Of a stretch of DNA of 64,000 nt, positions 1 through 7,964 are shown piece after piece. Location: assembly GCF_023208015.1 (NCBI RefSeq), contig NZ_CP051627.1, forward strand, positions 1,240,001 to 1,304,000, written 5' to 3'. Source of the stretch: Thermobifida alba. Lineage in GTDB: Bacteria > Actinomycetota > Actinomycetes > Streptosporangiales > Streptosporangiaceae. The position numbers and the translations under genes were made by a program. Below the pieces are notes generated by a model, which was given only the letters and a program-made list of their open reading frames with translations, had not been told where the DNA came from and searched no databases. Position 1 is the stretch's first letter. Each line of letters starts with the position of its first letter.

Positions 1-815
1 AACGCGCCTGCGACGAGTTCGCCACCTCGGCCACCTTCGCCTTCCTGGTCCCCTCGATGACCCTCATGCTCCTGGAGGAGTGGAAGCGCCGCGGCAGGAA
101 ACCGCTGACCGCGATGCGGTCGATGATGACCTCGGGGGCGGCCGTCTCCCCCGACCTGCTCGCCGAGGCCTTCGAGATGTTCCCCAACGCCGAGATCCAG
201 GAGGTCTACGGCTGGACCGAGGCGGGGTTCGCCACCCGGGAGGCCAAACGCCCCGACACCGTGGCCGACGGCACGGTCGGCCACGCCACGGTCGGCTCGG
301 ACGTGGCCGTGTTCGACGAGGCGGGCCGCCCCTGCGCCCCGGGGGAGCGCGGCGAGATCGCCGTCCGCACGCTCTGCTGCTCCGCGGGCTACCTGAACCC
401 GGCCACCGCGGGAACGACGCGCCGCGGGGAGTGGGTCCTGTCCGGGGACATCGGCTACGTCACCGAGGACGGGCGGCTGCGCGTGGTCGACCGCAAGCAC
501 GGGATGATCATCAGCGGCGGCGAGAACGTCTACGCCGCCGAGGTGGAGCAGGTGGTGCTGCGCCACCCCGCCGTCCGCGAGTGCGTGGTCGTCGGACAAC
601 CGGACGAACGCTGGGGCGAGGCCGTCGTCGCCGTGGCGGTCCTGCACCCCGGCAAGACGCTGGACTCCGCGCAGCTGCGCGCCTTCTGCAAGCAGCACCT
701 CGCCGACTACAAGTCCCCCCGGCGCCTGGTGGTCGTCGACGAACTGCCCCGCAACTCCATGGGCAAACTGCAGCGCTTCCTGGTCCGCGACATGGTGGTG
801 GGCAGCCGTGAGTGA
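1..815 (+). CDS. Acyl-CoA synthetase (AMP-binding), C-terminal part
   Basis: The gene enters the window already open, so the N-terminal half including the P-loop is outside. About 270 codons are visible. They hold the adenylate-forming A5 motif YGWTEAG, then SGDIGYV and a DRKHGMIISGGENVY stretch (A7-A8 hinge), and the C-terminal PRNSMGKLQR carrying the A10 lysine. This is the ANL superfamily, which activates carboxylic acids to acyl-CoA via acyl-AMP in the cytoplasm. The stop overlaps the GTG of the downstream permease by 8 nt, so ligase and importer are one operon; the inferred job is to trap an imported acid as its CoA ester. The substrate cannot be read from the sequence. Confidence 0.93.
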   Translation, partial: RACDEFATSATFAFLVPSMTLMLLEEWKRRGRKPLTAMRSMMTSGAAVSPDLLAEAFEMFPNAEIQEVYGWTEAGFATREAKRPDTVADGTVGHATVGSDVAVFDEAGRPCAPGERGEIAVRTLCCSAGYLNPATAGTTRRGEWVLSGDIGYVTEDGRLRVVDRKHGMIISGGENVYAAEVEQVVLRHPAVRECVVVGQPDERWGEAVVAVAVLHPGKTLDSAQLRAFCKQHLADYKSPRRLVVVDELPRNSMGKLQRFLVRDMVVGSRE

Positions 816-1671
816 CCTCCTCCTCACCCTGCTGGTGGGGGTGATGCAGGCCGGGCTCTACGCCCTGGTGGGGCTCGGCCTGACCCTGACCTTCGGGGTC
901 ACCCACATCCTGAACTTCGCCCACGGGGAGTTCGTGACCGTGGGAGCCTTCGCCCTCGTCACCCTCACCGCGGCGCTGTCGGCCCCCGTGGCCGTGCCGC
1001 TGGCGCTGCTGCTCACCGTGGTGGTGGCGGCGCTGGTGTACCTGGTCGGGTTCCGCTTCACGATCGGCAACCACCTGCAGGGGCTGGCCTTCTCCCTGGG
1101 CCTGATGCTGTTCGCCGAGAACCTGTTCGTCGAGATGTTCTCCACCACCCCGCGCACGGGCCCGCGCATCGAGGGCACCTTCGCGCTCTTCGGCGGAGAG
1201 CAGGTCGCCTGGTCGCGGGTGCTCGTCATCGCGGTGAGCGTGCTGATCGTGGCGGCCGTGGCGGTCCTGCTCAAACGGAGCTGGGTGGGGCTGGCGCTGC
1301 GGGCGTGCGGCGAGGACCGCTTCGCCGCCGCCACCCTGGGCCTGTCGGCCAGGCGCGTGGGGCTCTACGCCTTCGTCGTCGCCGGACTGCTGGCGGGGAC
1401 CGCGGGCATGTGCATCGCCTCGGTCGCTCCGGTGACCCCGCTGACCGGAGCCGACTACCTGCTGACCGGGTTCGTGGTGGCGATCATCGGGGGACTCGGC
1501 TCCGCAGAGGGGGTCCTGGTGGCCTCCCTGATGCTCGGCCTGGTGGAGGCGCTGTCGGCCCGCTACATCGACCCCAGCCTGACCAGTGTCTACGCCTTCG
1601 GTCTGATGGTCGTCGTGCTGCTGGTCGCGCCCCAGGGGTTGTTCAACCGCAAGGAGGTGCGGGCCGGATGA
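808..1671 (+). CDS. livH: Branched-chain amino acid-type ABC permease LivH
   Basis: This 287-residue polytopic membrane protein of the LivH/BPD_transp_2 family has about eight hydrophobic segments. It begins with MQAGLYALVGLGL and FGVTHILNFAHGEF, the family's conserved N-terminal pattern, and has the GLGSAEGVLVASL loop near residue 230, where the ATPase usually couples. The GTG start overlaps the upstream ligase stop. It forms the translocation pore with LivM. In this family, imported compounds include branched-chain amino acids, but also amides, urea and aromatic or fatty acids; the acyl-CoA synthetase next door makes an organic acid at least as likely here. Confidence 0.92.
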   Translation: MSDLLLTLLVGVMQAGLYALVGLGLTLTFGVTHILNFAHGEFVTVGAFALVTLTAALSAPVAVPLALLLTVVVAALVYLVGFRFTIGNHLQGLAFSLGLMLFAENLFVEMFSTTPRTGPRIEGTFALFGGEQVAWSRVLVIAVSVLIVAAVAVLLKRSWVGLALRACGEDRFAAATLGLSARRVGLYAFVVAGLLAGTAGMCIASVAPVTPLTGADYLLTGFVVAIIGGLGSAEGVLVASLMLGLVEALSARYIDPSLTSVYAFGLMVVVLLVAPQGLFNRKEVRAG

Positions 1672-2624
1672 CCAGAACCGCGCTGCTGCACTCCCTGGCC
1701 GCGGTCGCGGCGGGGGCGGTGCTGGTGGTCATGGCGTTCACCGTGCCCGACAGCCGGGTGCTGCTGCTGAACACCTTCCTGGCCTACGGGGTGCTGGTCC
1801 TCAGCCTCGACCTGATGGTGGGCGACCTCAACCTGCTCCCCGCCGGGCACGCCGCGTTCTTCGGCGCGGGCGCCTACTGCGCGGTGGTGCTCAACCAGCA
1901 CGTCGGCTGGCCGCTGCCGCTCGCCGGAGCCGTCGCCGTCCTCGGCGCGGCGGTCGCGGCGGCCCTCGTCGGGCTGCCGATGGTCGGACGCACCGCGGGC
2001 ATGTCCTTCGCCATCGCCACCTTCGCCGTGGGCGAGCTCATGGTCCAGATCGTGCACAAGTCGCCGGAGCTGCTCGGCGGCACGCAGGGGCTGACCGTGT
2101 CCTGGGGGGTGGGCGAGGAGATGCCGTTCGGATTCAGCATCTACCGGTACTTCTCCCTGTGGCTGGTGGCCGCCTTCGTCGTGGCGCTGCTCGTGGTGGT
2201 CTGGATCCGCAACTCCCACCTGGGACTGCGCCTCACCGCGATCCGCGACGACGAGAGCGGAGCGCGGGGCCTGGGGCTCAACCCCACGTTCTACAAGACG
2301 CTGGTCTTCGCGGTGGCCTCGGCCCTGGCGGCGTTCGCCGGCGTGCTGTGGGCGCCCATGGTCGGCTTCATCGGACCGGAGTCCATGGGGGTGAGCCAGT
2401 CGATCTTCCTGCTGAGCCTGCTGATCGTGGGCGGGACCCGGTCGCTGTGGGGCGCGCTGTCGGGGGTCGCCTTCCTCATGGTGCTGCCCATGTACCTGGA
2501 CCTGGCGCCGGCCGTGCGCATCGCCCTGGTGGGCGGGGCGCTCGCGGTGATCGCCCTGGTCGAACCGAAGGGCATCGTCGGCCTGGTGTCGCGGGTGCCG
2601 CTGTTCAGAAGGAGGACGGCGTGA
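1668..2624 (+). CDS. livM: Branched-chain amino acid-type ABC permease LivM
   Basis: Second permease of the importer, 318 residues from the ATG that overlaps the livH stop (ATGA), so translation is coupled. The open frame runs further upstream, but the overlap start gives the usual N-terminal hydrophobic segment. Family marks are LNLLPAGHAAFFGAGAYCA near residues 50-65 and a C-terminal SLLIVGGTRSLWGALSG segment. It pairs with LivH in the membrane and ends in an RVPLFRRR tail. It has the usual LivM core length and no fused ATPase domain. No solute-binding protein gene lies in the window; it may be upstream of base 1. Confidence 0.91.
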   Translation: MTRTALLHSLAAVAAGAVLVVMAFTVPDSRVLLLNTFLAYGVLVLSLDLMVGDLNLLPAGHAAFFGAGAYCAVVLNQHVGWPLPLAGAVAVLGAAVAAALVGLPMVGRTAGMSFAIATFAVGELMVQIVHKSPELLGGTQGLTVSWGVGEEMPFGFSIYRYFSLWLVAAFVVALLVVVWIRNSHLGLRLTAIRDDESGARGLGLNPTFYKTLVFAVASALAAFAGVLWAPMVGFIGPESMGVSQSIFLLSLLIVGGTRSLWGALSGVAFLMVLPMYLDLAPAVRIALVGGALAVIALVEPKGIVGLVSRVPLFRRRTA

Positions 2625-3319
2625 ACACCACTGCGCTGCTCGACCTGCGCGGGATCTCGGTGACCGTGGGCGGTGTGCACATCCTGACCGACGTGGACCT
2701 GCGCGTGCACGCCGACGAGGTCGTGGGCGTCATCGGCCCCAACGGAGCGGGCAAGACGACCCTGTTCAACACCGTGACCGGGTTTGTGCGCCCCACGGCC
2801 GGGGAGGTCGCCTGGCTCGGTGAACCGATCACCCGGCTGCCCGCGCACCGCATCGCCCGCAAGGGACTGGTGCGCACGTTCCAGAACGTCGGCGGATTCG
2901 CCGACCTCACCGTCGAACGCAACCTCCTGCTGGCCGCCGGGAGGCACGCCCCGGACGTCGTGCGCGAGGTCCGCGACCTGCTGGAGCTGCACCCCTGCTG
3001 GGAGATGCGGGTCGGGGACTGCTCCCTGGCCACCCGCAAGCTCGTGGGGATCGCGGTGGCGGTGGTGCGCCGCCCCCGGCTGCTGCTGTTGGACGAGCCG
3101 CTGGCGGGCCTGGACAGCACCGACCGCGACCACGTGGTGCAGATGATCCGCAAGGTGCACTCCGAGGGGGTCGCGATCTGCCTCATCGAACACGACATCG
3201 CCCGCACCAGGCAGCTCGTCGACCGGCTGGTCGTCCTGGACACCGGACGCAAGGTCGCCGACGGGGAGCCGGACGAGGTGCTCGGCCGGCCGGAGCTGGC
3301 CGAGACGTACCTGGCCTGA
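2621..3319 (+). CDS. livG: ABC transporter ATP-binding protein LivG
   Basis: Cytoplasmic ATPase of 232 residues, GTG start overlapping the livM stop by 4 nt. The Walker A motif GPNGAGKTT (about residues 39-47), the LivG-typical FQNVGGFADLTVERN (Q-loop) and the Walker B LLLLDEPLAGLD are all present, followed by the H-loop histidine in LIEHDI. The ABC signature normally reading LSxGQ is replaced by CSLATRKL, and the helical subdomain is about 20 residues shorter than in typical LivG proteins (around 255). It could be an asymmetric ATPase whose partner LivF supplies the competent signature. Placement in the operon leaves little doubt about family. Confidence 0.9.
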   Translation: MNTTALLDLRGISVTVGGVHILTDVDLRVHADEVVGVIGPNGAGKTTLFNTVTGFVRPTAGEVAWLGEPITRLPAHRIARKGLVRTFQNVGGFADLTVERNLLLAAGRHAPDVVREVRDLLELHPCWEMRVGDCSLATRKLVGIAVAVVRRPRLLLLDEPLAGLDSTDRDHVVQMIRKVHSEGVAICLIEHDIARTRQLVDRLVVLDTGRKVADGEPDEVLGRPELAETYLA

Positions 3320-3380
3320 CCGGCTGCCGGTGCAGCGAAGCGAGTCATCCGACATCTTCCCCAAGGACGCGAGGCCGCTC

Positions 3381-4088
3381 ATGTCACAACAACTAGCCGT
3401 CCGGAACCTGTGCGTGCGCTACGGTGCCGCCATCGCGCTGCACGGGGTGTCGTTCGACGTCGCGACCGGGGAGTGCGTCGCGGTCGTGGGAGCCAACGGG
3501 GCGGGCAAGAGCACGCTGGGCAAGGCCATCGCCCGGCTGGTGCCCGCCACGGGCGAGGTCCGCTACGGAGGCCGGGAGCTTCCGCGTGATGCCGTGCGCG
3601 CGGGAGTCGTCTACGTCCCCGAGGGACGCATGGTGTTTCCGCAGATGACGGTTGAGGACAACCTCAGGGTGGGAGCCTTTGCCGTCCGGCGGGCGTTCGA
3701 CTGGCGGGAGCGCCGGGACGTCGTCTTCGAACGCATGCCGCGGCTCGCCGAGCGGGCGCGGGTGCGGGCCGGTCTGCTCAGCGGTGGCGAGCAGCAGCTG
3801 CTGGCGATCGCCCGGGCGCTCATGGCCAGGCCCTCGCTGCTGGTCCTGGACGAGCCGTCCTTGGGCCTGTCCCCGGCCGCGGTCAGGTCGGTGAGCGAGT
3901 TCCTCGCCGAACTGGGACGGGAGTTCTCGGTCACCACCATCGTGCTGGAGCAGAACACGGCCTTCGCGGCGCGGATCGCCGACCGCGGCGTCCTGCTGCG
4001 GCTGGGGGAGGTCGTGGAGTCGCGGCTGTCGAAGGAGGAGTTGGCCGACCCCCGGCGCCTGCAGCAGAAGGCCGACGGACAGCCGTGA
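3381..4088 (+). CDS. livF: ABC transporter ATP-binding protein LivF
   Basis: Second ATPase, 235 residues from the ATG at 3381. A GTG at 3330 is in frame but would add 17 residues not usual for the family, which starts about ten residues before the first beta strand. Walker A GANGAGKST, a Q-loop region with VPEGRMVFPQMTVEDNL (the LivF hallmark), a canonical LSGGEQQ signature and Walker B LLVLDEPSLGLSP are all intact. It forms the nucleotide-binding heterodimer with LivG. The 61-nt gap after livG is the only non-overlapping junction in the operon. A GC hairpin at 4113-4134 follows. Confidence 0.92.
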   Translation: MSQQLAVRNLCVRYGAAIALHGVSFDVATGECVAVVGANGAGKSTLGKAIARLVPATGEVRYGGRELPRDAVRAGVVYVPEGRMVFPQMTVEDNLRVGAFAVRRAFDWRERRDVVFERMPRLAERARVRAGLLSGGEQQLLAIARALMARPSLLVLDEPSLGLSPAAVRSVSEFLAELGREFSVTTIVLEQNTAFAARIADRGVLLRLGEVVESRLSKEELADPRRLQQKADGQP

Positions 4089-4112
4089 CGTCCGCGGCAA
4101 CGGTGCCGGCTG

Positions 4113-4134
4113 CCCGGGCCGGAACCGGCCCGGG
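4113..4134 (+). terminator. GC hairpin terminator after livF
   Basis: A perfect 10-bp inverted repeat, CCCGGGCCGG with its complement, separated by two A residues, lies 24 nt after the livF stop and before the convergent tetR gene. There is no T tract, which is common for actinobacterial terminators. It could serve both convergent transcripts. Confidence 0.55.
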
Positions 4135-4183
4135 GCCGGACGTGCGTCCTGGCGGGGCGAGGGGGCCGTCGACGGCCCGGCGG

Positions 4184-4834
4184 TCAGGTCCGCTTCATGC
4201 GCAGCGCGTTGGCCCACAGCAGGGACAGCTGCTCGACAGCCTGCTCGAACTCGAAGTCCTCCTTCTTGGAGAACCAGGTGTCGGCGAACTTGTGGACCAT
4301 TCCGGTGAGCGCCCGGGCCGCGTACCGTGCGTCGATGTCCGGATCGGCCAGCCCGTCCCGCTGGAGCTGCTCGATTTTGCGTCGCGCACGCAGGATGAAC
4401 GCGTCCTCTCCCTGCTTCAGTTTCTCCGCGGCCTCTTTGTTGTATTTGGCGAGTTCCTCCCAGATGGCAATGATGCGGCCGTAGTCGCGGTAGATCTCCA
4501 GATAATCCCGATTGCTCTTCTTCAACCGTTCGAAGGAGTCGATTTTGATCTTCTCGGAGTTCGGACTCGACGGGAAGAGCAGTTCGGAGAGGAAACCGTC
4601 GACGAGGGCGAGGAAGATGGTCTCCTTGGAGCCGAAGTACGTGTAGAAGGTGCCGTGGGCCACCCCGGCGGTATCGGCGATGTCGGTGATCCGGGCGTTG
4701 TGGAAACCGTCCCGTTCGAACACTTTCTGGGCCGCCTCCAGCAGTGCCTTTCGGGTGCGCCGGGCACGCGGGGTCAGCGCCGACTCGGGGGCACCCTGCT
4801 GGTTTTTGGGGGTGGCCTCGGTGTTCTTGGGCAT
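4184..4834 (-). CDS. TetR-family transcriptional repressor
   Basis: This 216-residue protein has a TetR_N helix-turn-helix at about residues 25-70 (RKALLEAAQKVFERDGFHN, then ITDIADTAGVAHGTFYTYF), followed by an all-helical ligand-binding domain. The first 20 residues are a polar extension. It is divergent from the enoyl-CoA hydratase gene across 128 bp that contain a near-palindrome at 4899-4912, a good operator candidate. Gene order suggests it represses the acyl-CoA degradation genes at 4963-7832 and is relieved by an acyl-CoA, as in the FadR/KstR2 type of TetR repressor; that ligand is inference. Its codon use is less extreme in GC than its neighbours (ATT, AAA and TTT codons), which may indicate transfer. 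Confidence 0.9.
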   Translation of the reverse strand: MPKNTEATPKNQQGAPESALTPRARRTRKALLEAAQKVFERDGFHNARITDIADTAGVAHGTFYTYFGSKETIFLALVDGFLSELLFPSSPNSEKIKIDSFERLKKSNRDYLEIYRDYGRIIAIWEELAKYNKEAAEKLKQGEDAFILRARRKIEQLQRDGLADPDIDARYAARALTGMVHKFADTWFSKKEDFEFEQAVEQLSLLWANALRMKRT

Positions 4835-4898
4835 TGTCGCTCCTTGCGTTCGCCGGGGTGTCCGCGGTGTCGGGGACAGTCTATTTCATGCTTGAAGT

Positions 4899-4912
4899 TG
4901 ACATCGATATCA
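4899..4912. promoter_or_regulatory. Candidate TetR operator
   Basis: TGACATCGATATCA reads the same on both strands at 12 of 14 positions and sits midway between the divergent tetR and enoyl-CoA hydratase starts, in a locally AT-rich stretch. A -35-like TTGACA (4898-4903) overlaps it. TetR-type repressors normally bind such 14-20 bp palindromes between divergent genes. Binding here is inferred from position only. Confidence 0.4.
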
Positions 4913-4962
4913 CATATCGGGCCGGGGCGCCTCCGGCCCGGTACGCCGAGGAGGCGAAGCGA

Positions 4963-5760
4963 GTGACCTACCAAACAATCCTCTTTGACCAACGCGGAAG
5001 AGTGGGATGGATCACTCTCAACCGGCCCGAGGTGCTGAACGCGTACAACGCCGAGATGTGCGCCGAACTGGTCGACGCGTTCCGAAAATACCAGCGCGAC
5101 GACGGGATGCGGGCCCTGGTTCTCACCGGCGCGGGCAGGGCGTTCTGCGCCGGCGGGGACGTGCGCAGCGCCAAGGAGGCCGAGGAGGGGGCGACCCGGC
5201 AGCTCGGCCACGGCATGGTGATGCGGGAGGGCATGCACGCGGTGAACCGGGCGCTGTACGCCCTGGACAAGCCGGTCATCGCCCTGGTCAACGGCCCGGC
5301 GGTGGCCGGGGGGCTCGTCCTGGCGCTGCTGTGCGACTTCCGCATCGCGGCCCGAAGCGCCCGCCTCGGGGACACCAGCGGGCGGGTGGGGCTGCTGCCC
5401 GACGAGGGAGGGGCCTGGGTCTTCCCCCGGGTCATGGGGGTGGACGCGGCCCTGCGCATGACCCTGCTCAACGAGGTCTACGGGGCGGCGCGCGCCCGGG
5501 AGCTGGGGCTGGTCACCGAGGTCGTCGCCGACGACGACCTGCACCGGCGCGGCGCGGAACTGGCCGAGGAGTTGGCGCGGCGCGCGCCCCTGGCCGTCCG
5601 CCTCGCCAAGCGGATGGTGCGCAGGGCGCAGAGCCTCACCTTCGACCAGGCGCTGGGCGACGCCGAGTTCGCGGTCGACATCGTCAACGACAGCCAGGAC
5701 GTCCAGGAGGGGGTGCGGGCGTTCGTGGAGAAGCGCCGGCCCTCCTTCGGGGGACGCTAG
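4963..5760 (+). CDS. Enoyl-CoA hydratase/isomerase (crotonase family)
   Basis: This 265-residue crotonase-fold enzyme starts at a GTG preceded by GAGGAGG 8 nt upstream; in-frame ATG 4888 has no such site and would cross the candidate operator. GAGRAFCAGGDV (about residues 55-66) forms the first oxyanion-hole strand, and NGPAVAGGLVLALLCDFRIA contributes the second, with GLLPDEGGAWVFPRVMG following. The glutamate in PDEGGA aligns with a common catalytic position. It would hydrate or isomerise 2-enoyl-CoA in beta-oxidation-like degradation. It is followed after 13 nt by the SDR gene, so the two are probably co-transcribed. Confidence 0.9.
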   Translation: MTYQTILFDQRGRVGWITLNRPEVLNAYNAEMCAELVDAFRKYQRDDGMRALVLTGAGRAFCAGGDVRSAKEAEEGATRQLGHGMVMREGMHAVNRALYALDKPVIALVNGPAVAGGLVLALLCDFRIAARSARLGDTSGRVGLLPDEGGAWVFPRVMGVDAALRMTLLNEVYGAARARELGLVTEVVADDDLHRRGAELAEELARRAPLAVRLAKRMVRRAQSLTFDQALGDAEFAVDIVNDSQDVQEGVRAFVEKRRPSFGGR

Positions 5761-5773
5761 CGGGAGGAGGACC

Positions 5774-6598
5774 ATGCCCGGGATTCGACTCGACGGCTGC
5801 GGCACGATCGTGACCGGTGCGGGCGGCGGCATCGGCGCCGCGCTGGCCCGCAGGCTCGCGGCCGAGGGCGCGCTGGTGGTGGTCAACGACGTCGACCGCG
5901 AGGCGGCCGAGGGCGTCGCCGAGGAGGTCGGCGGTATCGCGGTGGCGGGCGACGCCGCCGACGGGGCCGTCGTCGACCGGTTGGTGACCACCGCCGAGCG
6001 GCACTTCGGCGCGGTGGACCTGTTCTGCGCCAACGCCGGGGTCGCGCCGATGGGCGGACCGGAGCAGGACGACGCGGTGTGGGAGACGGCCTGGCGGGTC
6101 AACGTGCTGGCCCACGTGCACGCGGCCCGGCGGCTGCTGCCCGCCTGGCTGGAGCGGGGCCGCGGCCACCTGCTCGCGACGGTGTCGGCGGCCGGGCTGC
6201 TGACGATGCTGGGGTCGGCGCCGTACTCGGTGACCAAGCACGCCAGTCTCGGGTTCGCCGAGTGGCTCTCGGCCACCTACGGGTCCCGGGGCATCACCGT
6301 CCAGGCGCTGTGCCCCCAGGGAGTGGCCACGGACATGCTGGCGGCCACGGGCAGGGCCGGACAGGTCATCCTGGAGCCGGGCGCCCTCACCCCGGAACAG
6401 GTCGCCGAGGCCGCCGTCGCGGGGCTCGCCGACGGGCGCTTCCTGATCCTGCCGCACCCGGAGGTGGCCGACTACTACCTCGCCCGGGCGAGCGACACCG
6501 ACCGCTGGCTCGCCGGCATGCGCAGGCTCCAGGACCGGATTCTGCCCCCCGCCGAAGCGCCGCCGCACCACTCTCAGGAGACTCGTACGGTGAGCTGA
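5774..6598 (+). CDS. Short-chain dehydrogenase/reductase
   Basis: Classical SDR of 274 residues with a strong GGAGGA site before the ATG. The Rossmann motif TGAGGGIG begins near residue 16, the NxG strand motif is NAGV (about 78-81), and the catalytic pair is YSVTK with an upstream serine in TVSAAGLL. The aspartate after the second strand (VVNDVDR) suggests NAD(H) preference. Lying between hydratase and thiolase, it most likely oxidises a 3-hydroxyacyl-CoA or related alcohol; the exact substrate is not readable. A degenerate palindrome overlaps its stop codon (6591-6610). Confidence 0.9.
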   Translation: MPGIRLDGCGTIVTGAGGGIGAALARRLAAEGALVVVNDVDREAAEGVAEEVGGIAVAGDAADGAVVDRLVTTAERHFGAVDLFCANAGVAPMGGPEQDDAVWETAWRVNVLAHVHAARRLLPAWLERGRGHLLATVSAAGLLTMLGSAPYSVTKHASLGFAEWLSATYGSRGITVQALCPQGVATDMLAATGRAGQVILEPGALTPEQVAEAAVAGLADGRFLILPHPEVADYYLARASDTDRWLAGMRRLQDRILPPAEAPPHHSQETRTVS

Positions 6599-6610
6599 TA
6601 TACCTGCTCA
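6591..6610. promoter_or_regulatory. Imperfect palindrome before thiolase gene
   Basis: A 20-bp element with arms TGAGC and GCTCA and a partly symmetric AT-rich centre (16 of 20 positions symmetric) overlaps the SDR stop codon, 41 nt before the thiolase start. The 52-bp gap is much more AT-rich than its surroundings, so a separate promoter or operator for the thiolase is plausible. It does not closely match the 4899-4912 element. Confidence 0.25.
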
Positions 6611-6650
6611 TCATTAGAAGCATTTTGTCCAGTGAGGAGAACACCGAACC

Positions 6651-7832
6651 ATGAGCTCCCCCGAACGGATCGTTGTGGTCGACGGTGCGCGCACACCGAT
6701 CGGCAGCTTCGGCGGCGCGTTCAAGGACGTGCCCGCCCACGAACTCGGCGCGACCGCCGCCCGGGCCGCCCTGGAGCGGGCCGCGGTGGAGGGCTCCGAC
6801 ATCGACGAAGTGGTCATGGGCTGCATCGGCCAGGTCGGCCCGGACGCCTACAACGCCCGGCGCGTCGCCATCGCCGCGGGCCTGCCGGAGAACACCCCCG
6901 CCTACACCGTCAACCGGCTGTGCGGCAGCGGACTGCAGGCTGTCTGGTCGGCGGCGATGCAGATCCGCTGGGGGGCGGCCGACATCGCGCTGGCCGGCGG
7001 CGACGAGAACATGAGCCGGATGCCGTTCTACGACTTCGGCGCCCGCTCCGGCTACCGGCTCGGCGACCGCACGCTCGTCGACGGCACCGTGGCCATGCTC
7101 ACCGACCCGTTCTCCAACGTGCACATGGGCCGCACCGCCGAGGCGGTGGCCCGCAAGTACGGGGTCAGCCGCGCCGAGCAGGACGAGTTCGCCCTGGAGT
7201 CGCAGCGCCGCGCCGCCACCGAGGCGGCCCGCGCGGCCTTCGCCGAGGAGATCACCCCGGTGGAGGTCGGCGGCCGCCGGCCGGTCGTGGTGGACACCGA
7301 CGAGCACCCCCGTCCCGACACCACCCTGGAGGGCCTGGCCAAGCTGCGTCCGGCCTTCGAGAAGGAGGGGACGGTCACCGCGGGCAACGCCTCGGGCATC
7401 AACGACGGTGCGGCCGCGCTGGTCCTGGCCCGCGAGTCCGTCGCCGCCGAACGCGGCCTGAAGGGACTGGTCGTCCTGGAGGCCGTGGCGACCGCGGCGA
7501 TGGACCCGCAGCTGATGGGCTACGCCCCCGTCCTGGCGCTGCGCAACCTGTTCGAGCGGACCGGCACCACCCCGGCCGACATCGACGTGGTCGAGCTGAA
7601 CGAGGCCTTCGCCGCCCAGGCCGTCGCCGTCATCCGCGACGCCGGTCTGGACCCGGCCAGGACCAACCCCTACGGCGGGGCGATCGCGCTGGGCCACCCG
7701 GTCGGCGCCACCGGAGCGATCCTGACCCTCCGCGTGGCCCGCGACCTGGTCCGCCGCGACCTCGAACTCGGCGTGGTCACCATGTGCATCGGCGGTGGGC
7801 AGGCACTGGCCGCCCTGCTGCGCCGGATCTGA
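6651..7832 (+). CDS. Acetyl-CoA acetyltransferase (thiolase)
   Basis: This thiolase II-type enzyme has 393 residues, the usual length. The nucleophilic cysteine lies in [11 protein letters not shown] (about residue 89), the second half has NEAFAAQA, the histidine motif is [15 protein letters not shown], and the C-terminal acid/base cysteine is in MCIGGGQ. It cleaves 3-ketoacyl-CoA with CoA, or condenses two acetyl-CoA. With the hydratase and SDR upstream it completes a beta-oxidation-like spiral that would process the CoA thioester made by the ligase at the left edge. ATG with upstream GAGGAG. Followed by a long hairpin at 7842-7880. Confidence 0.94.
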   Translation: MSSPERIVVVDGARTPIGSFGGAFKDVPAHELGATAARAALERAAVEGSDIDEVVMGCIGQVGPDAYNARRVAIAAGLPENTPAYTVNRLCGSGLQAVWSAAMQIRWGAADIALAGGDENMSRMPFYDFGARSGYRLGDRTLVDGTVAMLTDPFSNVHMGRTAEAVARKYGVSRAEQDEFALESQRRAATEAARAAFAEEITPVEVGGRRPVVVDTDEHPRPDTTLEGLAKLRPAFEKEGTVTAGNASGINDGAAALVLARESVAAERGLKGLVVLEAVATAAMDPQLMGYAPVLALRNLFERTGTTPADIDVVELNEAFAAQAVAVIRDAGLDPARTNPYGGAIALGHPVGATGAILTLRVARDLVRRDLELGVVTMCIGGGQALAALLRRI

Positions 7833-7841
7833 CCCCGCTCG

Positions 7842-7880
7842 GGTGCGGTGTCCGTGCGCTCCCCGCGCGGACACCGCACC
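7842..7880 (+). terminator. Hairpin terminator after thiolase
   Basis: A perfect 13-bp stem (GGTGCGGTGTCCG with its complement at 7868-7880) that can extend inward through the GCG-rich loop. It starts 9 nt after the thiolase stop and precedes the hydrolase gene by 84 nt, so it likely ends or attenuates the catabolic transcript. Confidence 0.7.
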
Positions 7881-7964
7881 CCGGTTGCGGCCGGGACGCC
7901 GGACGGGTGTGGCCGCGGTGGTGGCCGCAGGGCACGGACAGCAGAGCAGAAGAGAGGAGAGCCG

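Noticed and set aside
3330-3380. Extended N-terminus of LivF from GTG 3330
   Set aside because: Adds 17 residues outside the family alignment; ATG 3381 fits better.
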